Positions 26,190 to 36,121 of a DNA stretch of 64,000 nt are shown in pieces; the stretch's first letter is position 1, and each line of letters starts with the position of its first letter. A program made the translations under genes and the position numbers. Under the pieces are notes generated by a model that was not told the DNA's origin, ran no database searches, and saw nothing but the letters and a program-made list of their open reading frames with translations. The DNA comes from Arthrobacter sp. DWC3 (GTDB taxonomy: Bacteria > Actinomycetota > Actinomycetes > Actinomycetales > Micrococcaceae). The DNA lies in the NCBI RefSeq assembly GCF_002929375.1, contig NZ_PJIP01000002.1, positions 205,470 through 269,469 of the forward strand, written 5' to 3'.

Positions 26190-27429
26190 CCGCGGCGGCG
26201 TGGGTGCGCGCGCGGGCCGTGAGGCGTCCGAGCCGTACGAGCGACCAGACGAGGATGCTCACCACGAGGAGGTTCCGGAGCGTGAGCAGGACGGCGACGG
26301 CGGGGTTGAGCTCGTAGCGCAGGGCGTTGTAGAACACGGGGTACACGAGCGTGGTGAGGGCCGCGCAGCCGAGCATCGCGATCGCCGGGTAGCGCCACTC
26401 GGCGGCGCGGTCGAGGACCAGCCCGGCGGCGATCACGGCCGCGATCCACAGCATGAACTGCGGAGAGCCCACCTTGTTGAAGACCACGAGGGTGCTCACG
26501 AGCGCCAGCGACCCCGTGGCGAGCAGGGCATCGGCCCGGGCGCCGCGGTATCGGGCGATCGCGAGGAACGCGGCGACGAGGACGACGGTGACGACGAGCA
26601 GCGGTGTCATGAAGTCCCCGACCAGCCCGCTCGACGCACCTCGGACCTCCATGGTGTTGATGACCTCGTCCTCGTAGATGTAGGCACCCGAGGTCCCGGT
26701 GATCGCCTGCCAGACGCCGGGCGTGCTGAGGGGCGCCTCGAGCTGCATGCCGCGGGCGCCCTGCGCGCTGAGGAAGCCCGTGAGGTTCCGGACGTCGCCG
26801 AAGGCGGCCACCGCGACGGCGATGCCCGCGGTCAGGACCAGCCCGGCACCGAGGATACGCAGCCTGCCGTGCCGGACCACCACGAGCGCCGCGAGCACGA
26901 CGGCGGCCGGCCACACCTTCATCCATGTGGCGGCGCTGAGCAGGAGCGACGCGAGGAACGGACGCGCGGCGACCAGGAGCAGCGCGGTGATCACCACCGG
27001 CGCCGTCAGGCCGTCGATCCTGCCGACCGCGACCGGCCCGAGCAGCGCTGTCGCCGTCAGCCACCAGTAGGCGGCGGTGGCCGACGACGCCGCACCCCGC
27101 CGGAGGAGGGCCGCGGTGCCGAGGGCGTTGAGGCCGGCGAACAGCAGGAACCAGGCGAGCTGGTAGAGGGAGGGACCGAACACCGTGGCGGCGACCATCG
27201 GCACGAGGGCGCCGACGGGGTACACCCAGGCCGTGTCGATGCCCTGCCAGATGCCTTCGTCCAGGGCGAGGTAGGCCCACTCGCGGTAGAAGAGGATGTC
27301 GCTGAGCACTCCTCCGCCGAGGATGAAGGGCAGCAGGCGGGCGAGGAACCCGAGGTGGATCAGGCCGAAGTACAGCCAGACAGAGCGCGCACTGTTGCGG
27401 GTCTCCGGTCGGAGGAGGCGGATGCGCAC
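26176..27429 (-). CDS. Multi-pass membrane glycosyltransferase (DUF2029 / GT87 type)
   Basis: 417 residues with about ten to twelve hydrophobic segments. GT-C enzymes of this class use polyprenyl-phosphate-mannose to decorate lipomannan or cell-wall glycans. The first extracytoplasmic loop carries the expected acidic residues (SDILFYREWAYLALDEG). VGRIDGLTAPVV and ATWMKVWPAAVV are consistent with the family. GTG 27429 has CAGGAG seven bases upstream. Assignment is by layout plus these short motifs. Confidence 0.75.
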   Translation of the reverse strand: MRIRLLRPETRNSARSVWLYFGLIHLGFLARLLPFILGGGVLSDILFYREWAYLALDEGIWQGIDTAWVYPVGALVPMVAATVFGPSLYQLAWFLLFAGLNALGTAALLRRGAASSATAAYWWLTATALLGPVAVGRIDGLTAPVVITALLLVAARPFLASLLLSAATWMKVWPAAVVLAALVVVRHGRLRILGAGLVLTAGIAVAVAAFGDVRNLTGFLSAQGARGMQLEAPLSTPGVWQAITGTSGAYIYEDEVINTMEVRGASSGLVGDFMTPLLVVTVVLVAAFLAIARYRGARADALLATGSLALVSTLVVFNKVGSPQFMLWIAAVIAAGLVLDRAAEWRYPAIAMLGCAALTTLVYPVFYNALRYELNPAVAVLLTLRNLLVVSILVWSLVRLGRLTARARTHAAAATGA

Positions 27430-27568
27430 GGGTGGCTCCTGATCGGCTCGGGTGGCGGCAGCCGCCATCGTCTCACCCGCCGCGCGGCCCGCGCCAATCC
27501 CCGACGACCTCGCGGTCGTGGGCGGCGTCCTCCGGGCACCGCGGAGAGGGGGATGCGATGTCCTCGAC

Positions 27569-27636
27569 CCCGAGCCGAGGTCCTCGGAGAAGCGGACGGC
27601 CTCGTCGAGGTCCGGGACCGTCAGGATCGGGTCCAT
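27569..27636 (-). pseudogene. Possible N-terminal remnant of a VOC/glyoxalase protein
   Basis: From an ATG at 27636 the translation MDPILTVPDLDEAVRFSEDLG resembles the first strand and helix of vicinal-oxygen-chelate proteins (V-x-D-L-D-x-A-V-x-F-Y-x-x-x-L-G). After about 21 residues the resemblance ends. It lies in the 275-base gap between the DUF2029 gene and the TetR gene; nothing else is seen there. Confidence 0.35.
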
Positions 27637-27704
27637 GCGTTCACCGGCCGCGCGTCCCATGCCGCTCCACGGGGGGCCGGAGGTCCACAGGCCGTGTCGG
27701 GACG

Positions 27705-28400
27705 TCACGCCGCGGCGGCGAGGCCCAGCTGCACGGCGAGCCGCTCCACGGTGTGGTCGAAGAGTGCCTCCGGATCGCCGAAGGTCGCGGCGCCGTACTG
27801 CCCGAACACCTCGAAGGACACGGCGCCGAACAGGGCCGACCACGCCTGCACGGTCGCGGCGATCACCCCGTCGGGGACGGACAGCGACAGCTGGTCACGG
27901 ATGGCCTGGTAGTCCGCGGCGAGCCCGGGCGGCGCCGCGCCGGCGCCGTCGACGTCCCCGGCCCGCCACGCGTCGTCCATGATGTGGGCGAACAGGGTGA
28001 TGACACGGATCCCCTGCGCGGTGGTGCGCTCCGCGGGGGCCGCGTAGCCCGGCACCGGGCTGCCGTAGAGCAGCGCCCACCGGGAGGGCTCCCGCACGGC
28101 CCAGGCGCGCACGGCGCGGGCGAGGGCCGTGAACCGGTCGACGGCGGCGGGCCCGGCGGCTCCGACGGCGGCGTCCACCGCGTCCCCGAGCTCCGTGTAG
28201 GCGTCGACGACGAGGAGCGTCAGCAGGTCGTCGCGGTTCGCGACGTACCGGTACACGGCCGAGGACACGACGCCGAGCTCCCGGGCGACCGCCCGGAGGG
28301 AGAGCGCCGCCGCGCCCACCTCGGCGAGGTGGCGGCGGCCGATCCGGGTGATGTCGTCGAGGGTCTGCTCGCGGGCGCGCTGGCGTGGTGTTCCTGGCAT
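27705..28400 (-). CDS. TetR/AcrR family regulator (WHG-type C-terminus)
   Basis: 231 residues. The N-terminal HTH has the TetR pattern (ALSLRAVARELGVVSSAVYRYVANRDDLLTLLV in pieces, residues ~35-66). The C-terminal ligand domain contains REPSRWALLYGSPVPGY and VFGQYGA, as in TetR regulators with a WHG domain. It is divergent from the NAD-binding protein at 28539 and is expected to repress both genes through two palindromes in the gap. Confidence 0.92.
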   Translation of the reverse strand: MPGTPRQRAREQTLDDITRIGRRHLAEVGAAALSLRAVARELGVVSSAVYRYVANRDDLLTLLVVDAYTELGDAVDAAVGAAGPAAVDRFTALARAVRAWAVREPSRWALLYGSPVPGYAAPAERTTAQGIRVITLFAHIMDDAWRAGDVDGAGAAPPGLAADYQAIRDQLSLSVPDGVIAATVQAWSALFGAVSFEVFGQYGAATFGDPEALFDHTVERLAVQLGLAAAA

Positions 28401-28442
28401 GGCCCCACTCTCGCAGCGGACCGAGAGCAGCGTCAACAACAG

Positions 28443-28505
28443 AGAGCACTGCTCTTGACAGGTACGGCCAGGGCGCGCACGCTGGGTGATGAGAGCACCG
28501 CTCTC
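28443..28505. promoter_or_regulatory. Two TetR operators flanking a divergent promoter
   Basis: Site 1, AGAGCACTGCTCT (28443-28455), is a perfect odd palindrome whose last base begins a perfect -35 TTGACA (28455-28460). Site 2, GAGAGCACCGCTCTC (28491-28505), has perfect six-base arms (GAGAGC/GCTCTC). Both share GAGAGCAC-N-GCTCT and lie 48 bases apart centre to centre. The first would block polymerase at -35 and the second lies in the transcribed leader. The regulator encoded next door is the obvious ligand. Confidence 0.72.
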
Positions 28506-28538
28506 GTTTTCCTCTTCCCTTCCCCGAAAGGCACGATC

Positions 28539-29489
28539 ATGACCCTGTACGCCGTCACCGGAGCAGGACCCGTGGGCTGGACCGTCGCGGAGCAGCTGGC
28601 CGCCCGCGGAGACTCCGTGCGGATCCTCACCCGCTCGGGCTCCGGCCCGGACCACCCGCTCGTCGAGAGGCTCCGCGTCGACGCCTCGGACGCTGCCGCG
28701 CTCGCCCCCACCCTGGACGGGGCTGCGGCGGTGTTCTCCTGCATCCACGGCAGCGCCTACAGCACGGCGGCCTGGAGGCGCGAGCTGCCCGCGGCCGAGG
28801 CCGCCCTCCTCGGGGTCGCGGGCCGGCTCGGCGCCGTCGTCGTCTTCCCGGAGAGCCTCTACTCCTACAGCCGCCCCGACGAGGTGATGACCGAGGACTC
28901 GGAGCGGGCGGCGGCCTCGGGCAAGCGGGGCGTCCGGACGACACTGCTCGCCGCACGGGCAGCGTCGGCGACGGACACCCTCTCCGTCGTCGCCTCCGAC
29001 TTCTACGGGCCCAGGGTGCGGATGGCGCACGCGGGGGAACGGATGGTGCCGTCCGTGCTGGAGGGCAGGCCGGTCCGCCTGATCGGCGATCCGGACGCGC
29101 CCCACTCCTTCACCTACGTCCCCGACCTCGCCGCCGCGATGATCGCCGCCGCCGGGCTGCCGCGGACACCGGACCGCGTGCTGCACGCACCGACCCTCCC
29201 GCCTCTGACGCAGCGGACGCTCACGGGGGCCTTCGCCGGAGCTGCGGGAGCAGCCGTCCCGCGGCTCACCGGGACGCCGGGCACGGCGGTCCGGGCCCTC
29301 GGCCTGGTGATGCCGTCCATGCGGGAGCTCGGCGAGCTGGCCTACCAGTTCGACAGGCCGTTCGTCATGGACTCGACCGCATCGGACCGGGTCCTGGGCC
29401 TCGCCCCGACGCCCCTCGACGTCGCCGCCGGCGAGACCGTGCGGTGGTGGCGGGCACGATCGACCGCCGTGGGTGGTTCGCGCCGCTGA
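28539..29489 (+). CDS. NAD(P)-binding, atypical extended-SDR family protein
   Basis: 316 residues. The Rossmann motif is TGAGPVGWTVAEQLAARG (G-x-G-x2-G variant), followed by RILTRSG where the arginine suggests NADP. SLYSYSRPD and VASDFYGPRVRM follow the SDR layout, but no standard YxxxK is evident. Expression is likely controlled by the adjacent TetR protein via the two palindromes in its promoter. Its stop and that of the convergent dehydrogenase are five bases apart. Confidence 0.82.
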   Translation: MTLYAVTGAGPVGWTVAEQLAARGDSVRILTRSGSGPDHPLVERLRVDASDAAALAPTLDGAAAVFSCIHGSAYSTAAWRRELPAAEAALLGVAGRLGAVVVFPESLYSYSRPDEVMTEDSERAAASGKRGVRTTLLAARAASATDTLSVVASDFYGPRVRMAHAGERMVPSVLEGRPVRLIGDPDAPHSFTYVPDLAAAMIAAAGLPRTPDRVLHAPTLPPLTQRTLTGAFAGAAGAAVPRLTGTPGTAVRALGLVMPSMRELGELAYQFDRPFVMDSTASDRVLGLAPTPLDVAAGETVRWWRARSTAVGGSRR

Positions 29490-29494
29490 CCGGG

Positions 29495-30466
29495 TCACCT
29501 CGTCGAGGGCACGTACCCGAGCGCCTTGTCGACGACGCCGGGCAACGGCTGTCCGTCCAGCCAGAGCAGGAAGTTCCGCTCGAACTGCGCCGCGAGGTCG
29601 TCGAGCCAGGAGTCGGCGTTGCTCGCCATGTGCGGGGTGACGAGCACCGAGGGCAGCGACCACAGCGGACTCTCGGGCGGCAACGGCTCGACGGCGAACG
29701 TGTCCAGCACCGCCCCCGCGAGCGTCCCGGCACTCAGCCGGTCCACGAGGGCACCCTCGTCCAGGAGGCGGCCACGTCCGGCGTTGACGAGGACGGCGGT
29801 GGGCTTCAGGGCGGCGATCACCTCCGCGCTGACGAGGTTCTCGGTGGCCGGTGTCAGGGGCGCCACGAGGATCACGTGGTCGAAGCGGCCCACCACGGCC
29901 GGTAGGTCCGCCGTCGCGTGCACGCGGCCGAAGTCGTCGTCGTGCTCCCGCGCGGTCCGTCCTGCACCCTCGACGTGCATCCCCACGGCCCGCAGCAGCC
30001 GGGCGGTGGCACGGCCGATGCTCCCCGTGCCCACCACGAGCGCGGAGCTGCCCGCGATGTTGCGGCCCTCGCGCCAGGCCCACCGCGCCTCGCGCTGCGC
30101 GTCCCGCAGCGGGCCGAAGCCCTTCGCGGCGTGCAGCACGGCGCCGAGCACGTACTCGGCCATCGGCTGGTCGAAGACACCGTGGGCATTGGTGACGACG
30201 ACGTCGGAGGCCACCAGGTCCGGGAACAGGAGCCTGTCCACGCCGGCCGCCGCCACGTGCAGCCAGCGCAGGGAACCCGCGGCGTGCCACGCGGCGGGCA
30301 GGGCCCCGGAGAAATAGTCCCAGAGGTACAGCACGTCCGCGCCGTCGAGCGCCCGGCCGAGGCCGTGGGCCCCGGTGACGCGCACGTCGGCGAGCTCGAT
30401 GACGCGCTCGAGCCCCCGCACGGGACGTGCGCCCTCGAGCACGGCGATCACGGGACGCCTAGTCAC
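29495..30466 (-). CDS. D-2-hydroxyacid dehydrogenase family protein
   Basis: 323 residues. NAD-binding GTGSIGRATARLL, catalytic Arg in VNAGRGRLLDEGAL, Glu in DTFAVEPLPPESPLW and the final TPHMASNADSW instead of the usual TPHxAG fit the GhrA/hydroxypyruvate reductase-like branch; the exact acid is unknown. GTG 30466 has GGAG upstream and overlaps the end of the AI-2E permease gene by eight bases (GTGACTAG), so the two are translationally coupled. Confidence 0.88.
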   Translation of the reverse strand: MTRRPVIAVLEGARPVRGLERVIELADVRVTGAHGLGRALDGADVLYLWDYFSGALPAAWHAAGSLRWLHVAAAGVDRLLFPDLVASDVVVTNAHGVFDQPMAEYVLGAVLHAAKGFGPLRDAQREARWAWREGRNIAGSSALVVGTGSIGRATARLLRAVGMHVEGAGRTAREHDDDFGRVHATADLPAVVGRFDHVILVAPLTPATENLVSAEVIAALKPTAVLVNAGRGRLLDEGALVDRLSAGTLAGAVLDTFAVEPLPPESPLWSLPSVLVTPHMASNADSWLDDLAAQFERNFLLWLDGQPLPGVVDKALGYVPSTR

Positions 30467-31769
30467 CGGGCTGCTCCGCGCGGTGTCCCACGGGTCCGGG
30501 CTGGGACGGGGTCTCCGCGGAGGCCCCGTCCGCACCGGCGTCGGACGGGGCCGAGGCAGGCACGGCGTCGGGGTTGCCGGACGCCACGCCGGTCTCGGGG
30601 CGGTTCTCGATCGAGAGGTCGCGCAGGTACCGCAGCACCACGATCGCCACGGCCGTGGTGGGCACGGCGAGGAACGCGCCGATGATGCCGAAGAGCGTGC
30701 CGCCCGCCGTGACGGAGGCCAGGACGACGGCGGGATGGATCTCGAGCGTGCGGCCCACGAGGAGCGGCTGGATGAAGTTGCTCTCGAGCTGCTGCACGAG
30801 GACCACCAGCCCGAGCACGATCAGCGCCGTCACCCAGCCGTAGGCGAGGAAGGCGACGAGGGTCGCCACGAGTCCGGAGACGATGGCGCCGACCACCGGC
30901 ACGAAGGCGGAGAAGAACACGAGCACGGCCAGCGGGACGGCGAGCGGGATGTCCAGCAGCACGAGGCCCAGCCCGATGAACACGGCGTCCACCAGCGCCA
31001 CGGTGGCCTGCGCGAAGATGTAGGAGGAGAGCGTCTTCCACGTGCCGCTCGCGATCATGGAGGCGTGGCCGTACGCGGCGGAGTTGGTCCAGCGGGACGC
31101 CCACGGCATGAAGCGGTCGCCGTCCTTCAGGCAGAAGAACGTGAACACGAGTGCCAGCAGCACCACGACGGTGGCCGAGGTCACCTCGCCGAGACCGGCC
31201 GTGATGCCGCTGACGATGTTCCCCACGTTCGCCTGCAGCTGCGCCAGGGCGGTGTCCACGATCCCGTCGAGGTTCGCGGCGTCGAGGTTGAGCGGCGGGC
31301 GCGCCACGAAGGCGGCGAGGTCCGCGACGTTGTCGCGGGCCAGGCCGGAGAGGTCGGTGATGCCGCTCGCGATGGCGGGGATGGTCAACGCGCCGATCCC
31401 CACGACCACGCCGATGAACCCGAGCAGCGTGACGAGGGCGGCGAGGACCTTCGGCAGGCCCCGGCGCAGGAACCGGTTGACGGGCCACAGGACCGAGGCG
31501 AGGAGCAGCGCGAACAGCGTGGGCAGCACGATCGACCAGAGCGCCCGCGTCAGGTACCAGAGGATGACGAGGCCGGCGAGGACGATGATGCTCCGGGCCG
31601 TCCACACCGCGCTGACCCGCAATCCGTCGGCGAACGCGTGCGGGCGGAACCGGCGCGCCACGGAGGACCCGTGCGGCTCCGGGACCGGTGTCCGCGGCAT
31701 CCTCCGCCGCAGGGGGCGGCGCGGGGCGGGTGTCTGATCGTCCGGGCTGTCGGATCCTGAGCGTGTCAC
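30459..31769 (-). CDS. AI-2E family transporter (PerM/UPF0118 type)
   Basis: 436-residue membrane protein with about eight hydrophobic segments and a long soluble loop between the first and second halves. Signature stretches: LLASVLWPVNRFLRRGLP, LVFTFFCLKDGDRFMPW and QQLESNFIQPLLVGRTLEIHP, the last being the most conserved part of the family. Members export autoinducer-2, sodium or other small solutes. The disordered C-terminal ~45 residues are Ala/Pro-rich. GTG 31769 has AGGATGG upstream. Confidence 0.9.
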   Translation of the reverse strand: MTRSGSDSPDDQTPAPRRPLRRRMPRTPVPEPHGSSVARRFRPHAFADGLRVSAVWTARSIIVLAGLVILWYLTRALWSIVLPTLFALLLASVLWPVNRFLRRGLPKVLAALVTLLGFIGVVVGIGALTIPAIASGITDLSGLARDNVADLAAFVARPPLNLDAANLDGIVDTALAQLQANVGNIVSGITAGLGEVTSATVVVLLALVFTFFCLKDGDRFMPWASRWTNSAAYGHASMIASGTWKTLSSYIFAQATVALVDAVFIGLGLVLLDIPLAVPLAVLVFFSAFVPVVGAIVSGLVATLVAFLAYGWVTALIVLGLVVLVQQLESNFIQPLLVGRTLEIHPAVVLASVTAGGTLFGIIGAFLAVPTTAVAIVVLRYLRDLSIENRPETGVASGNPDAVPASAPSDAGADGASAETPSQPGPVGHRAEQPGD

Positions 31770-31869
31770 GTAGCCATCCTGCCCTAGCCGGGCGCAACAT
31801 CCGGTGCACCTCTTGCCATCCGGCGGACAATTGGAGCATGACGCGAGCATCCCGGTCCGGCGGCACGTG

Positions 31870-32508
31870 ATGGTGCAGCAGGAACGCGCGCGGTCCACCC
31901 GCGCGGCGATCATCGGTGCCGCCGCCCGCATCTTCGAGGAGCAGGGTTACGGGGGCACCGCCCTCGCAGCCGTCGCCACCGAGGCCGGCGTCACCAAGGG
32001 AGCGCTGTACTTCCACTTCCCCGCGAAGGAGGACCTCGCCGTCGCCGTCATCGAGGAGCAGCACGCGATCGCGTCCGCCGACGGCGTGCGCGTCCAGGCG
32101 CTGGGACGGCCCGCACTGGAGACCCTCGTCCTCATCTGCCGCGGGTTCGCGCTGCAGCTCATCGAGCACTCGGTCATGCGCGCGGGCATCCGCCTGACCT
32201 TCGAGGCGTCGGCCTTCGGGCACGACGTCCGGCAGCCCTACCTCGACTGGTCGACGCGCTTCGCGGAGCTCGCGCGCACCGCGCAGGACGACGGCGACCT
32301 GCGCGGCGATCTCGACCCCGAGGCGTTCGCCCTCCTGATCGTGGGCTCCTACACGGGCGTGCAGATGGTGTCCGACATCCTGACGGGCCGGCAGGACGTC
32401 CTGGAACGCCTCGCCGATCTGTGGCGGATGCTGCTGCCCGGCGTCGTGGCCCCCGACCGGCAGGAGCACGTGCCCCGGCTGGTGGACCTCTTCCTCGGCG
32501 CGCCATAA
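31870..32508 (+). CDS. ScbR-like (gamma-butyrolactone receptor type) TetR regulator
   Basis: 212 residues. The HTH region TRAAIIGAAARIFEEQGYGG and GVTKGALYFHFPAKEDLAVA is characteristic of the ArpA/ScbR autoregulator receptor group, as is GSYTGVQMVSDILTGRQDV in the ligand domain. In streptomycetes these bind gamma-butyrolactone signals; here no AfsA-like synthase is nearby, so the ligand is open. An operator-like inverted repeat starts at its own stop codon. Confidence 0.87.
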   Translation: MVQQERARSTRAAIIGAAARIFEEQGYGGTALAAVATEAGVTKGALYFHFPAKEDLAVAVIEEQHAIASADGVRVQALGRPALETLVLICRGFALQLIEHSVMRAGIRLTFEASAFGHDVRQPYLDWSTRFAELARTAQDDGDLRGDLDPEAFALLIVGSYTGVQMVSDILTGRQDVLERLADLWRMLLPGVVAPDRQEHVPRLVDLFLGAP

Positions 32509-32550
32509 ACCGGTCAGACGGTTTGTTTTATGCGGGGGCACGGCTACAGT
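32507..32550 (+). promoter_or_regulatory. ARE-like inverted repeat overlapping a -35 element
   Basis: AAACCG-GTCAGA-CGGTTT (32507-32524) begins in the TAA stop of the ScbR-like gene. It overlaps a -35 candidate TTGTTT (32523-32528) that is 16 bases from TACAGT (32545-32550). Autoregulator elements bound by ScbR-type proteins contain AAACCG/CGGTTTGTTT halves, so this may be the operator. The alternative is a weak terminator (six-base stem, then GTTTTA). The next 170 bases up to the reductase show no ORF; GGGGCT/AGCCCC can pair near 32567-32587. Confidence 0.42.
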
Positions 32551-32707
32551 TGGCGTTGGCGTGGTAGGGGCTCCGTGGGGGAAGCCCCCTGCCCGATCCG
32601 CGAGGGTCACGCCCGCGGGCGCCCACGGCAGCGAACGGCTTCACTGGGCGCCCGCTCATCTTCCTTCCCCGCGCGTCATCCAGCGCCACGGCCCGGGCGG
32701 CCCTGAC

Positions 32708-32713
32708 TACAGT
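32708..32713 (+). promoter_or_regulatory. -10 box of leaderless promoter for the aldo/keto reductase
   Basis: TACAGT followed by exactly six bases and the ATG at 32720; no Shine-Dalgarno is present. Confidence 0.5.
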
Positions 32714-32719
32714 GGACCC

Positions 32720-33694
<975 letters not shown>

Positions 33695-33793
33695 CACCGG
33701 TTCCCCTATCCTCGACGATCCCGGGTAGCAAGGGCCTTCGCCGTGTCGGCGGCGTGCTGTACGTTGTGTGCACCTCACCCGGAAGGCACAACG

Positions 33794-35107
33794 ATGACCA
33801 TTTCCAGACGGCAGATCCTCGGCGGCGCAGGGTTCCTCGCAGCGGCGGCGGCGCTGAACGGCTGCGCCGGATTCTCGGGCGGCGGCAATGACAGCGGTGG
33901 CGGCGACGGCGGCGACACCAACACGCTCACCTTCACCACCTGGGGCAGCGCAGCCGAGGAGGAGGGCTTCCGGAGGGGGATCGCCGCCTTCGAAGCGGCC
34001 AATTCCGGCACGAAGGTGGAGCTCAACCTCGTCCCGTACGAACAGATCTTCACCAATATCGACGCGCAGCTCCAGGCCGGGACGGCCCCGGACCTCTTCC
34101 GCGTGGACTACGGCACCATCGGCGCCTACAGCAGCCAGGACCAGCTGCTGGACCTCAGCGGCTACTTCGACACGGCCGCCGCCGAGGAATTCCTCCCGGC
34201 GATGTGGCAGGCCGTGCAGTTCGATGGCAAGCCCTTCGGCGTCCCCCACCAGACGGACACCTCGGCGCTGGTGTACCGCACGGACCTGTTCGAGCAGGCC
34301 GGCATCACGAGCGTCCCGGACAGCCTCGACTCCGCCTGGACGTGGGACGAGTTCCGGCAGGTGGCCGAGCAGCTGCGCGGGTCCATCCCCGACGACCTCT
34401 ACCCCTTCGTGTACAACTGGCAGCTGGGCGGCTCCACGCGGTGGCTCAGCTGGCTGTTCCAGGCCGGCGGGCGCCTCTTCAACGACGACCTCACGGGCTC
34501 CGCCATCGATTCCGAAGCCGGGAGGAAGGCGCTCGGGTTCACGCAGGGCTTCTTCACGGACCGCCTCGTACCGCCCAGCAGCTCCGTGAAGTCCTCGACG
34601 TACGCCGATGACGCATTCTCCGCGGGCACGACGGCGATGGCCTTCGTGGGCAACTTCGTGCTGCCCGGCCTCGATGAGAACATCAAGGACTTCGAGTGGG
34701 GCGCCACCTACCTCCCGCGGGACGAGCGCGGTGCGTGCGACCTCGGCGGTAACGCCCTCGTGGCCACCAAGAGCGCCCGCAACCCGGAGCTCGCGGCCGA
34801 GTTCCTGAAGTTCATGACGCAGCCCGACCAGATGTCCGACTTCTGCGCGCGGGCCATGGAGCTGCCCACCCTCAACAGCCTCGTCGGGACCGAGCTGGAC
34901 TACCAGACGCGGCCCGACATCGCGGGCATCTTCGTGGAGCAGGCCACCACGCTGGAGCCGTCCGACGTCGAGCAGCTCACCGCGCCGGCCATGGCCGCCA
35001 TCAACCCGAAGCTCCGGGACGAGCTGGAGGCGGCCTTCACGCAGGGCCAGCCCGTGGAGCAGACGCTCGCGAACATCGCTGCGGCCGTCGACGAGGCAGC
35101 CGGCTGA
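33794..35107 (+). CDS. Sugar ABC transporter substrate-binding lipoprotein
   Basis: 437 residues, family 1 solute-binding protein. The export signal combines a twin-arginine start (SRRQIL) with a lipobox LNGC (Cys24), so it is probably a Tat-exported lipoprotein. The mature part begins with a Gly/Asp/Ser linker and then LTFTTWGSAAEEEGFRRGIAAFE, typical of extracytoplasmic sugar binders. Substrate unknown. First gene of a three-gene importer; its TGA overlaps the ATG of the permease. No ATPase gene is present, so a shared MsiK-type ATPase is expected. Confidence 0.93.
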   Translation: MTISRRQILGGAGFLAAAAALNGCAGFSGGGNDSGGGDGGDTNTLTFTTWGSAAEEEGFRRGIAAFEAANSGTKVELNLVPYEQIFTNIDAQLQAGTAPDLFRVDYGTIGAYSSQDQLLDLSGYFDTAAAEEFLPAMWQAVQFDGKPFGVPHQTDTSALVYRTDLFEQAGITSVPDSLDSAWTWDEFRQVAEQLRGSIPDDLYPFVYNWQLGGSTRWLSWLFQAGGRLFNDDLTGSAIDSEAGRKALGFTQGFFTDRLVPPSSSVKSSTYADDAFSAGTTAMAFVGNFVLPGLDENIKDFEWGATYLPRDERGACDLGGNALVATKSARNPELAAEFLKFMTQPDQMSDFCARAMELPTLNSLVGTELDYQTRPDIAGIFVEQATTLEPSDVEQLTAPAMAAINPKLRDELEAAFTQGQPVEQTLANIAAAVDEAAG

Positions 35108-36072
35108 TGTCCGCCGACACCTCGGCCCGCGAGGAGTCGACCGGCAACGGCCCGCCGCCCTCCCCGGCGGCCACCTACACGGCGAGACCCGGCAGGGCCT
35201 CGCGGCAGCAGCGTTCCACGGGCGCGGCGGCGGGGTTCCTCGGCCCCAACCTGATCCTGCTCGGCATCTTCCTCTTCCTCCCGCTGGGCTGGGCGCTGCT
35301 CATCAGCTTCCAGGAGTCCGACGGGTTCGGAGCCAGCGGCTGGGTGGGCCTCGAGAACTACCGGCGCCTCGTGGCGGATCCCACGTTCTGGCAATCGGCG
35401 CTCAACACGGCCGTGTTCACGCTCATCACCGTGCCGTTGAGCCTGGCCCTCGGGCTCGGCCTCGCGGTGCTCATGAACTCGGTGCTGCCCGGTCGGAAGC
35501 TGTTCCGCACGCTGATCTACCTGCCCATGGTCATCTCGGGCATCGCGACGGCCCTCATGGGTGTCCTGCTGTTCGACGAGAGCACGGGCATCGTCAACAA
35601 ACTCCTCCGGGAGGGCGGGCTCGGCACCATCCCGTGGCAGTCGCAGGGTGCTGCCGCCTTCGCCTCGATCATCCTGGTGACCCTGTGGATCCGGGTGGGC
35701 TTCAACATGGTCATCTACCTCGCCGGCCTCCAGGGCATCTCCCCGGAGCTCTACGAGGCGGCGCGGCTCGAGGGCGCGAGTTCGTGGCAGCAGTTCCGCT
35801 ACCTGACGGTGCCGCTCGTGGGCCCGTCGACGTTCTTCCTCCTCATCATGGACGTCATCTACTCGTTCCAGGTCTTCGACACCATCTTCGTCATGACGGG
35901 CGGCGGTCCGGGCCGGTCGACGTCGGTGCTCGTCACCTACGCCTACGAGAACGGCTTCGTGACCCGCGACCAGAGCTACGCCGCGGCCATCGGGATCGTG
36001 ATCTTCCTGGTCACGCTCGTCTTCACGGCCGTCCAGTGGCGGGGCAACCGCTCCAGGGACACGGTCGGCTGA
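35107..36072 (+). CDS. Sugar ABC transporter permease (MalF/UgpA type)
   Basis: 321 residues. After a ~40-residue polar N-terminus there are six hydrophobic segments, with the EAA loop ELYEAARLEGASSWQQFRYLTVP that docks the ATPase. GGGPGRSTSVLVTYAYENGF near the end is typical of the MalF-like subunit. ATG overlaps the binding-protein stop by one base. Confidence 0.95.
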   Translation: MSADTSAREESTGNGPPPSPAATYTARPGRASRQQRSTGAAAGFLGPNLILLGIFLFLPLGWALLISFQESDGFGASGWVGLENYRRLVADPTFWQSALNTAVFTLITVPLSLALGLGLAVLMNSVLPGRKLFRTLIYLPMVISGIATALMGVLLFDESTGIVNKLLREGGLGTIPWQSQGAAAFASIILVTLWIRVGFNMVIYLAGLQGISPELYEAARLEGASSWQQFRYLTVPLVGPSTFFLLIMDVIYSFQVFDTIFVMTGGGPGRSTSVLVTYAYENGFVTRDQSYAAAIGIVIFLVTLVFTAVQWRGNRSRDTVG

Positions 36073-36121
36073 TGGCAGCGGCACCGAACGACCACCGAAC
36101 CCTCCCCGGACAAGGATCATC

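Noticed and set aside
32560-32719. Possible riboswitch or structured leader before the aldo/keto reductase
   Set aside because: GGGGCT/AGCCCC and other GC pairings exist, but I see no known riboswitch core, and the gene appears to have a leaderless promoter of its own.
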